DNA of 64,000 bases from Celeribacter baekdonensis (lineage in GTDB: Bacteria; Pseudomonadota; Alphaproteobacteria; Rhodobacterales; Rhodobacteraceae). The stretch lies in assembly GCF_003047105.1 (NCBI RefSeq), contig NZ_CP028475.1:1054001-1118000 (forward strand). Direction: 5' to 3'. Of the stretch, positions 57,201 to 64,000 are shown piece after piece. The stretch's first letter is position 1; each line of letters opens with the position of its first letter. The notes under the pieces are model-generated. The model saw only the letters and a program-made list of their open reading frames with translations, did no database searches and had not been told where the DNA came from. Position numbers and translations under genes: made by a program.

Positions 57201-58022
57201 TTTTATAACTCCGTACTGGTGCTCATGGCGGTGGTGATGTCGACAGCGGGCGTTTTGGTCGGGCTTTTGGTGATGGACATGACATTCGGCATGATCATGA
57301 CCGGCACCGGGGTTGTGGCGCTGGCGGGGATCGTGGTGAACAACAACATTGTGTTGATCGACACCTATCAGGAATATTCTCGCTATATGCCCCGGATCGA
57401 GGCCATCGTGCGCACCGCCGAAGACCGCATCCGGCCCGTTTTGCTGACCACGATCACCACCATGGCGGGCCTGACACCGATGATGTTTGGCCTCTCCTTG
57501 GATTTCATCAACGGCGGCTATTCGATGAATTCGCCGACAGCAGAGTTTTGGACCAACCTGGCGACTGCCGTGGTCTTTGGCCTTGGCATCGCGACCGTTT
57601 TGACGCTGATTTTCACACCTGCGATGTTGGCGCTGCGGGTTTGGTTCTGGGCCATCGCGCATCATCTGATCATGCGCTTGGCGACGCTTTTGGGCCGTCA
57701 ATCGCGCACGGCCGAGGATTTCCGTCTGCGCGCCGAGGCCAAACGGGCCAAGAACCCGGAATTCGTCTGGAGCACTGGCGAGGCCGCTTGGGGGGCGCCC
57801 GAAGATTTTGACGCCCATCGTGCCTCTGCCCCGACCCTCACCTCCGGCCCCGCCCCCACAGAGGCCGCGATCGACAAAGCCCCTGAGCGTCCCGTGACCC
57901 AACCCACCGCCACCCCCGAAAGCGTGGTGGAATTTGAACCCGAGCAGCCCGAAACCGGCACGCTCAAAAAGGTGAAAAAGGTCAAAAAGCCGAAAGGCGG
58001 CGGACAAGAGGCGGCGGAGTAA
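54247..58022 (+). pseudogene. RND-type efflux pump permease, split by a 1-base frameshift, probably a sequencing indel
   Basis: A large inner-membrane proton-driven pump. Frame one (to 56625) carries the first half, including the helix-4 motif GMLVDGAIVVVEYADRK; it keeps one of the two Asp seen in AcrB, the second position being Gly. Frame two (from about 56445) carries the second half, with VALAGIVVNNNIVLIDTYQE. The break falls at about 56433-56444, where one extra base gives MADYVLAQLESRLAEIPGI. Joined length is about 1258 residues. The tail after the last helix (about 120 residues) is Ala/Pro/Glu-rich and ends in Lys repeats. Substrates cannot be predicted. Confidence 0.9.
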
Positions 58023-58028
58023 TCCGCC

Positions 58029-58841
58029 CTAGCCTGCGCGCCGCGCAACCAATGTATAGCTCATCGGAATTTGCGCGGCGCGGCCTTCATAAAGGTCATA
58101 CTCCGGTTCGCGATTGCTGTGCCCATGTTCCGTCAGCCGCTCGATGTGTAACCCGGCTCGGATACAGGAGGTCACAATCTCGCCCAACGCGTGCGGGAAC
58201 CAATAGCTGGTCGTCCCCGTGCCGTGATCTTGGCCGTCATAGCTGAACATCTCGTCTTGTCTATGCGGCACTTGTTGGAAATAACTGAACGCCGGTTCAT
58301 GCGGCTGCTCCGCCACCGGGTCGAACATTTCCATCACCGGATGGGTCTCATAGATCACCAGCTGGGCGCCGGGCGCCATCAGCCCCGCAACAATCTCGAA
58401 AAACCGCGCCAGATCGGGCATCCAGTTGAGCACACCGATGGTGATCAGCGCAAAATCGAACCTGCGCATGTCGGACGGCAACTCGTATACATTCGCCTCG
58501 ATCCACTCAGGCGTGAGCTTTGCGGCCTCTGATAGCAGACGTGCCTGCGCCAGAAAGGCCCCGGAATGGTCGATCCCCACCGCAGGCACCGCGCCAAAGC
58601 TCGCCAAAGACAACAGTTCGCGCCCATTGTTACAGCCAATCTGCACCGCCCGTTTGCCCGAGAGATCAAGCGCCCCGAGTGTCTGCGCCAAGCAGGTGTC
58701 AAAGGTCGAGAACCCCGGTTCCGACGCCGCTTTGAGCAGCGCCTCCCACCCTGCGCCCGTCCCATGCAGAGGCGCAGAGGCTTCCCAGGCGGCTTTGTTG
58801 GCCTGTGTCGCCTCTAACAGGCTGGGAACGTCTTTCATCAT
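58029..58841 (-). CDS. Class I SAM-dependent methyltransferase
   Basis: 270 residues. The SAM-binding strand AVQIGCNNGRELLSLASFG is at about residues 65-83 (motif I in the unusual form IGCNNG). GIDHSGAFLAQAR follows as motif II, and FDFALITIGVLNWMPDLARFF matches the motif IV region. The substrate is unknown; small-molecule methylation is likely from the short, single-domain form. The ATG at 58841 follows AGGAGG. It is convergent with the RND pump, 6 bases apart. Confidence 0.87.
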   Translation of the reverse strand: MMKDVPSLLEATQANKAAWEASAPLHGTGAGWEALLKAASEPGFSTFDTCLAQTLGALDLSGKRAVQIGCNNGRELLSLASFGAVPAVGIDHSGAFLAQARLLSEAAKLTPEWIEANVYELPSDMRRFDFALITIGVLNWMPDLARFFEIVAGLMAPGAQLVIYETHPVMEMFDPVAEQPHEPAFSYFQQVPHRQDEMFSYDGQDHGTGTTSYWFPHALGEIVTSCIRAGLHIERLTEHGHSNREPEYDLYEGRAAQIPMSYTLVARRAG

Positions 58842-58874
58842 ATATGCCTCCTGCGCAAATCGTCACTCATGTCG

Positions 58875-59835
58875 TCACTCTGGCAGAGCCTCTTTCACCA
58901 GTTCAAACCCCGCGCCGTCTTTATGCGCGCCCTCGGAGAGCACGCGTTTCCACCGCCGCGCGCCGGGTTGGCCAGCGAACAGCCCAAGCATATGCTTGGT
59001 GATCTGTGCCAGTTTGCCACCCTCCGCAATATGCCGTCCGATATAGTCCTCCATCGCCAGTACGACCTCATGCCGGCTCAGTGCCACGCGGGTGTCGCCA
59101 AAGACGCGCGCGTCAGCAGCCCCCAAGATGTCATAGGGCTGATGATAGGCGGCACGCCCAACCATGACGCCATCCATATGGGTCAACTCTTCTTCAACCA
59201 TATCAAGGCTTTGTATGCCTCCATTGATCGACAAGTGGAGGTCTGGATAGGCCTTTTTCATCGCATGGACCAGCGGGTAATCCAACGGCGGAATATCGCG
59301 GTTTTGTTTGGGGCTGAGCCCGTCAAGCCAGGCCTTGCGGGCATGAATTTGCATCCGGGTGATGCCTGCGGCGCGCATGGTCTCAACGAAGGCGGGCAAG
59401 ACCTCGGTCGGCTCCTGATCATCCACCCCGATGCGGCATTTCACCGTCACCGGCACGCCCCCGCCGCCTCCTGCATCGCGTGGACACAGTCCGCCACCAG
59501 ATCCGGCGCTTTCATCAACACCGCGCCAAACGCCCCCGATTGCACCCGATCAGACGGACAGCCGACGTTGAGATTGACCTCATCATAGCCGTGCTCGACG
59601 CAAATCTTCGTGGCCTCTTTCAACTCCAATGGATCAGAGCCGCCAAGCTGTACCGCGACCGGATGTTCCTCCGGGTTGAATGCCAATAAATGCACCGCCC
59701 CACCGCGCACCAAAGCCGGGGCGGTCACCATTTCGGTGTACAAAAGCGCATGATGCGACATCAACCGATGCAGGTAACGACAATGGCGGTCGGTCCAATC
59801 CATCATCGGGGCGACCGAGAGAACAGCATTCCTCA
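58875..59835 (-). pseudogene. dusA: tRNA-dihydrouridine synthase DusA, split by a 1-base frameshift, probably a sequencing indel
   Basis: A flavin enzyme that reduces uridines 20/20a in the tRNA D-loop. Frame one starts [20 protein letters not shown] and holds [20 protein letters not shown], with the catalytic Cys in GCPSDRV. It breaks at the C5 run 59458-59462. One more base reads [17 protein letters not shown] and continues in frame two with MQIHARKAWLDGLSPKQNR, which is diagnostic for DusA. Corrected length is about 320 residues. The start ATG at 59835 matches the usual N-terminus. Confidence 0.9.
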
Positions 59836-60168
59836 TGCCAGACAAAATCCTTTTACACCAAGGCGGACAAGTCCACATTCCAGAAAACACGAATATGACA
59901 TTCTTCACCTTTTGGCATGTTTACCCATTGTCGCGCCGCGCCGCCCACACGAAAGCAGACCCGAAGGGCACGTTCTCAACTGTGTGCAGACAGGCGACTA
60001 CCACACTGAAAAAGAGAGACGCAACGCGGCATATCTACGGCGGATCGAATTTAAGACCGATACACAATCATGGAACACCGCCCATGTGAAGACGAAAGGC
60101 CTTAAATCATCCTTTGAGGCCGCATCCGGCACGGCGCTGGCAAAGGCCGCGGCGTGCAGGAAATGGGA
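59836..60168. other. 333-bp gap between dusA and the hisN-like gene
   Basis: No gene or known RNA was recognised. Frames are open in places but have no starts with ribosome-binding sites or family features. The dusA promoter lies at its left end. Confidence 0.5.
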
Positions 60169-60190
60169 AAGGCGCTATCCCAGCGCCTTG
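60166..60190 (-). terminator. Terminator overlapping the stop of the hisN-like gene
   Basis: A perfect 8-bp stem (AAGGCGCT/AGCGCCTT) with a 5-base loop; the gene's TAG is at 60175-60177, overlapping the last stem base and the start of the loop. The following T-run is short, so this is a moderate call. Confidence 0.5.
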
Positions 60191-60980
60191 GCGGGGACGC
60201 AGCCCTGACGCATTTGGTCCAACGCCGCTTGGTGCAGTTCCGGTGCCGCGGCCGCGAGCACTTGACCACAGGGAAGCGTCAGTGGTGCACCGGACCAATC
60301 GGTGATGCCCCCACCTGCCCCCGTCGTCACCACCGGCACAAGGAGCATGACATCATAGGGCTGCAATTCGGCCTCTAGGATCAGATCAATATGACCCCAG
60401 GTCAACACGCCATAGCTGTGGCAATCCCCCCGAACCGACGCGCCGCACAGGCGTGGCTCAGCGCATCAAAGAGGCGGTGCGCGTGCGGCGTGAATTGGTC
60501 GGGTGACGCTTCGGAAAACACCGCCTCTTTCAGGCGGGTGGTGCCAGAGATGTGACAGGCCGCGCCGTTCAGGCGGGTTGTTTCGCCCCTCTGGCCGACC
60601 CAGGTTTCCCCAAACATGGGCATGTCGATCCCCCCAAATCGGATGTCCGTCCTCAAGCAGGGCAATAAGCGTGCCAAACAACGGACCACCGGAGATGAAG
60701 CTTTGGTGCCATCAATCGGGTCGAGCCCCCAAAGAGAGCGCGCATCCTCGCCGCTGAGACCAAATTCTTCGCCCAAGATGACATGATCCGGGCAAATCGC
60801 GCCCAACACGGCTTGCATGCTCTGTTCAATGGCCCGCCCCGCCTCGGTCACCGGGCTGCTGTCGGCCTTTCGGTCGACCGTCAACGATGTGCGGAAATAT
60901 GATTTGGCCAAGGGGTGTGCGACGTTAACCAGACGCAAGGCAATGTCTTCACAACTCTCAGGGTTGGTGGACGCACTCAT
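60175..60980 (-). pseudogene. hisN: Inositol-monophosphatase-family phosphatase, histidinol-phosphatase-like, with three apparent indels
   Basis: A metal-dependent phosphatase. The intact start holds ILGEEFG and the metal site DPIDGTK. At the T3 run 60702-60704 a base seems missing; the correct frame reads SFISGGPLFGTLIALLEDG. The C6 run 60630-60635 shifts it back to IDMPMFGETWVG. At the C6 run 60426-60431 it shifts again; the correct frame gives RRFGGDCHSYGVLTWGHIDL and LQPYDVMLLVPVV. Corrected length is about 268 residues. These motifs fit HisN, but the operon with an ABC importer and DeoR regulator suggests a sugar- or polyol-phosphate substrate, so the symbol is tentative. It overlaps deoR by 4 bases. 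Confidence 0.82.
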
Positions 60981-61750
60981 GCGGTGTCTCCCTGCGCCGG
61001 AGGCACCAACAACAAATGGCCGTGATCAATCTGTTCAGTGATCTCGGGCGGCGCGCCATCAGTGACCATGACATCGACCTCCGACCAGTCGCAGACATGG
61101 ATCAGACCGGATTTGCTAAACTTACTCGCATCCATCATCAGGATCGTTTCATCCGCCCGCGAAATCATGGCGCGTTTGAATTCGACCTCGAACAGATCAA
61201 AATCCTGACACCCGCTGGGCGATCCGGCCACCACAGACATCACGAAATAACTGGGAGAGAAGCTTGAGAGATAGTGGATCGTGCTGGCCCCGGTCAGCGT
61301 TCGATCGGAGGCGCGCAATTCGCCGCCCGGCAAGATCACGCGGTGCTGTCCCCCACCAGAGTTTAAAATCTGGGCCACCTCCAGCGAAATGGTCAGGATC
61401 GTCATCGGTTCGCGCCGGGTCAGTTCCTTTGCCAAAAAACACGCCGTCGTCGAATTGTCCAAAAGCAGCGTTGCACCCTCGCGCATGTGAGCCGCGGTGC
61501 GGGCGGCTATGGCAGTTTTGGCGGCAGCATTTTCCAACAAACGACGCTCAAAGGGAGCCTCGGCGCGCGGCATCGGAAGGCGAACACCGCCATGGAATTT
61601 CTCCACCAACCCCTCGCCCGAAAGAAGTTTGAGATCGCGCCGAATGGTTTCATCCGAGACTTCAAATTCTTCTGCCAAAGAGGAAATCGCCGCCTTCCCC
61701 CGCGCTGCGAGAAACGCGAGGATTTGCTCCTGTCTGTGCGTGCGTGCCAT
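60977..61750 (-). CDS. DeoR/GlpR-family transcriptional regulator
   Basis: 257 residues. The N-terminal DeoR helix-turn-helix (RTHRQEQILAFLAARGKAAI, then VSDETIRRDLKLLSGEGLVE) is followed by the sugar-phosphate-sensing ISOCOT-type domain (LLLDNSTTACFLAKEL, later ILMMDASKFSKSGLI). Such repressors normally respond to a phosphorylated sugar or polyol. It sits between the ABC ATPase gene and the phosphatase gene and most likely controls this operon. Confidence 0.92.
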   Translation of the reverse strand: MARTHRQEQILAFLAARGKAAISSLAEEFEVSDETIRRDLKLLSGEGLVEKFHGGVRLPMPRAEAPFERRLLENAAAKTAIAARTAAHMREGATLLLDNSTTACFLAKELTRREPMTILTISLEVAQILNSGGGQHRVILPGGELRASDRTLTGASTIHYLSSFSPSYFVMSVVAGSPSGCQDFDLFEVEFKRAMISRADETILMMDASKFSKSGLIHVCDWSEVDVMVTDGAPPEITEQIDHGHLLLVPPAQGDTA

Positions 61751-61773
61751 GTCGTCTCCTCCTCAAGCTCAGC

Positions 61774-62835
61774 TCAGACATCAGCCATGATTGCTTGACC
61801 TGTGCCCCTATCAAAGAGCCTCAAGCGATCAAGATCGAAATTCAAGCCAACCTCATCCCCTGCAACGGGCGCGCCCAAAACCGGACTTTTGACAATCATC
61901 CGATCCGCACCAAAAGCAACCTCTACCAGAGCCTCAGCGCCAATCAATTCAGTGCGCTCCACCCGTGCGCGGGCCATGCCGGTGTTAGAAAGGGTCACTT
62001 CTTCGGGACGCAGCCCGATCATCACGTCCGGCGGCAGGTCACGTCCCAACGTTAAATCATTGGTGAAATTGGCGTGGCCAAGTTTGCCATTCTCAGCCCG
62101 ACAGGGGATCAACGCCATTTCAGGGCTGCCAATAAAGGTGGCGACAAAGGTGTTGCTCGGGCGCATATAGATGTCCATCGGCGCTCCCACCTGTTGCAGC
62201 GCACCTTGGGACAGCATCGCAACGCGGGTGCCCAATGTCATCGCCTCGATCTGATCATGGGTGACATAGATCACCGTCAACCCCAATTCCTGATGGAGCC
62301 GCTTAAGCTCCGCCCGCATGCGATTGCGCAGCTTGGCATCCAAGTTCGACAAAGGTTCGTCGAAAAGAAACACCTTGGGTTTGCGCACCAAAGCGCGGCC
62401 AATGGCAACGCGCTGACGCTCGCCACCCGACAATTCTTTTGGGCGTCGGTCCAGCAGGTCGGTGATGCTCAGGATCTCAGCCGCATCGCGAATACGGGTG
62501 TCGATTTCGGCCTTTGACAGGCGCGTGGTTTTCATCAGGCCAAAGGCCATGTTCCGATAGGCGGTCATATGCGGATAAAGCGCGTAGGATTGAAACACCA
62601 TCGCAATGTCGCGTTTTTGGGGTTGGGCGTCGGTGACATCGCGCCCGTCGATCAAAAGCTGACCTGATGTGATGTCCTCAAGCCCCGCAATCATCCGCAG
62701 CGTCGTGGATTTGCCACAGCCCGAGGGGCCCACCATCACCATGAATTCACGGTCCTCGATGGTCAGGTTGATGTCATGTACGGTTTTGCGATCCCCATAG
62801 GATTTGCAAATATTCGTCAGTTGGACGGTCGCCAT
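61774..62835 (-). CDS. ugpC: UgpC/MalK-type ABC importer ATPase
   Basis: 353 residues. Walker A GPSGCGKST is at 36-44, with Q-loop AMVFQSYALYPHM, signature ELSGGERQRVAIGRAL, and Walker B FLFDEPLSNLDAK with the H-loop VTHDQIEAM. The C-terminal TOBE/MalK regulatory domain (GLRPEEVTLSNTG, ERTELIGAEALVEV) marks the CUT1 carbohydrate-importer class. The Ugp name reflects resemblance to glycerol-3-phosphate systems; other CUT1 substrates are possible. It follows the permease gene by 22 bases. Confidence 0.88.
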   Translation of the reverse strand: MATVQLTNICKSYGDRKTVHDINLTIEDREFMVMVGPSGCGKSTTLRMIAGLEDITSGQLLIDGRDVTDAQPQKRDIAMVFQSYALYPHMTAYRNMAFGLMKTTRLSKAEIDTRIRDAAEILSITDLLDRRPKELSGGERQRVAIGRALVRKPKVFLFDEPLSNLDAKLRNRMRAELKRLHQELGLTVIYVTHDQIEAMTLGTRVAMLSQGALQQVGAPMDIYMRPSNTFVATFIGSPEMALIPCRAENGKLGHANFTNDLTLGRDLPPDVMIGLRPEEVTLSNTGMARARVERTELIGAEALVEVAFGADRMIVKSPVLGAPVAGDEVGLNFDLDRLRLFDRGTGQAIMADV

Positions 62836-62857
62836 GTTGGGTCTCCGGTCTGTGGCG

Positions 62858-63769
62858 TCACTTGACGCCGGTATGCATGAAACTGTCGATAAAGCGGCGC
62901 TGAAAGATCACAAAGAGCAGCAACAGCGGCGATACGACAATGGTTGTGCCCGCCATCAAGCGCGGCCAATCGGCCCCGCTGTCGGCCTTGGCCAAAAGAC
63001 CCAATCCAATGGGAAGGGTGCGGATGCTTTCGGAATTGGTGACCAAAAGCGGCCACATATAATCGTTCCAATGGGTCACCACCGAGATGATCGCAAAAGC
63101 AATCAGCGTTGGTTTGACCAGCGGCAGGTACACGTGCCACAGGATGTCCAGATGATTGCAACCATCAAGACGGGCGGCATCTGACAGCTCTGAGGGCACC
63201 TGACGGAAACTCTGTCTGAGCATAAAGGTGCCATAGCCCGAGGCGATAAAGGGCACAATCATCGCCGGGATGGTATTGACCAGCCCCATTTCTCTCAGGG
63301 TGACAAAGTTGGTCAGAAAGATTGCGTAAATCGGGAACATCACCTGCAACAAGAACAGCGTGAACAATAGGCTTTTGCCCGGAAAACTCAGCCGCGCAAA
63401 GGCATAGGCCGCCAATGTAATCGTGATCAATTGGCCGCCGAGGATGGAGGCCGTCACGATCACAGAGTTGATCAGGTAGGTGCCAAAGGGCGCAACCGAC
63501 AGGGTGCTGGGATAGTTTGAGAACGTCAGCTTATGCGGCCAAAACCCGGCGGTCTGATCGAACACTTCGACATTGGTTTTGAGCGAGGTGACAAGAATCC
63601 AAATCATCGGGCTGAGCCAAAGCAAAGCCAAGGGTGCCATAATGAGATGCAGCCAATTGTTCTGAACCTTGCGCCACCAATGGAGACGTCTGTGCGAGCG
63701 TCTGAGCAAGCCTCTGTGCAAGCCACTGTGCGGGACGGAAAGCTGTGTTTGGGGGACGTCGGTCATCAT
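62858..63769 (-). CDS. ugpE: Carbohydrate ABC transporter permease, UgpE/MalG-type
   Basis: 303 residues. A basic His/Arg-rich cytosolic N-terminus of about 38 residues precedes six membrane helices. The permease EAA loop appears as ELSDAARLDGCNHLDILWHV. The C-terminal FVIFQRRFIDSFMHTGVK is typical of CUT1 MalG/UgpE proteins. The ATG overlaps the upstream permease stop by 4 bases. The N-terminal tail is longer than usual, so a later start is possible. Confidence 0.9.
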   Translation of the reverse strand: MMTDVPQTQLSVPHSGLHRGLLRRSHRRLHWWRKVQNNWLHLIMAPLALLWLSPMIWILVTSLKTNVEVFDQTAGFWPHKLTFSNYPSTLSVAPFGTYLINSVIVTASILGGQLITITLAAYAFARLSFPGKSLLFTLFLLQVMFPIYAIFLTNFVTLREMGLVNTIPAMIVPFIASGYGTFMLRQSFRQVPSELSDAARLDGCNHLDILWHVYLPLVKPTLIAFAIISVVTHWNDYMWPLLVTNSESIRTLPIGLGLLAKADSGADWPRLMAGTTIVVSPLLLLFVIFQRRFIDSFMHTGVK

Positions 63770-64000
63770 CGTTCTCCAAGGTAGTGAACCTTACGGCCCA
63801 ACGTCACTGCGACGAGGCCGATCAGGCCCAAAACGAAAATCAGCAACGCATTGGCCAGCGCCGACGCATAACCAATGTCCTGATACTGAAAGCCATTTTG
63901 GTAGATGTAGAAGGTCAACACATTCGTACTGTCGGCCGGGCCGCCCTGTGTCATCACATAGACGTAGTCAAAGATTTGATAGCTGTGCAGCGTGCCAATG
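63766..64000 (-). CDS. ugpA: Carbohydrate ABC transporter permease, UgpA/MalF-type (partial, cut by window edge)
   Basis: Only the C-terminal 77 or so codons lie in the window. MTQGGPADSTNVLTFYIYQN and the last helix, followed by VTLGRKVHYLGER, match the MalF/UgpA permeases that pair with the MalG/UgpE type. The rest of the gene, and presumably the substrate-binding protein gene, lie to the right of base 64000. Confidence 0.85.
   Translation of the reverse strand, partial: IGTLHSYQIFDYVYVMTQGGPADSTNVLTFYIYQNGFQYQDIGYASALANALLIFVLGLIGLVAVTLGRKVHYLGER

Noticed and set aside
56217..58007. 596-codon open frame antisense to the RND pump
   Set aside because: His- and Gln-rich composition typical of a reverse-complement shadow; no start site or family match.

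Overview
The window is a dense chromosomal segment from an alphaproteobacterium, most likely of the order Rhodobacterales (Roseobacter group). The evidence is gene content and order: holC-pepA divergent from lptF-lptG-lptD-surA-pdxA-rsmA; prfA-prmC followed by a DUF4167 gene; DUF177-rpmF-plsX-fabH-ihfA-merR; a double-length dCTP deaminase; argS-SPOR-nagZ-scpA-scpB; and many GTG/TTG starts in GC-rich DNA. No rRNA, CRISPR array or prophage was seen. The only mobile DNA is the 3' end of an IS3-family element at bases 1-109.

Layout. 0.3-4.5 kb: ndk, an ABC-F ATPase, marC, a membrane-anchored retropepsin-like protease, holC. 4.5-14 kb: pepA divergent from the LPS-export and outer-membrane block. 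14-16 kb: a VOC protein, then a PepSY protein, a cytochrome b561-like protein and a membrane-anchored LuxR-type regulator. 16-21.5 kb: DUF4167, prmC, prfA, DUF1499, an agmatinase-like ureohydrolase and an outer-membrane barrel, all on the minus strand. 21.6-26.3 kb: a second ABC-F protein, an unrecognised Cys-rich orphan, olsB, msrB, bamE. 26.4-33.2 kb: the lipid and ribosome block, then tRNA-Pro(GGG) and dcd. 33-44.3 kb: a membrane GGDEF protein, scpB, scpA, nagZ, SPOR protein, argS, a cation/proton antiporter and dGTPase. 44.5-48.7 kb: an ErpA/IscA-type carrier, a secreted orphan, a Hint-domain protein, an FAD oxidoreductase and exonuclease III. 48.8-52.6 kb: the yfgM-bamB-der operon. 53-58 kb: an RND efflux adaptor and pump. 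58-60 kb: a methyltransferase and dusA. 60.2-64 kb: a Ugp-type ABC importer operon with a DeoR regulator and a histidinol-phosphatase-like enzyme, running off the right edge.

The most striking property is technical. Nine genes (pepA, lptF, the antiporter, the ErpA-type gene, bamB, the yfgM-like gene, the RND pump, dusA and the hisN-like gene) are broken by 11 apparent single-base indels. Eight of the 11 lie in C/G runs of 5 or 6. Restoring one base reconnects textbook family motifs in each case. Several of these genes are normally essential or highly conserved, so homopolymer errors in the assembly explain this better than gene decay. No wholly new multi-gene system was recognised. The best leads are the PepSY / cytochrome b / membrane-LuxR cluster, the Cys-rich orphan at 23.8 kb, the Hint-domain protein with its secreted neighbour, and the Ugp-like importer joined to a phosphatase.
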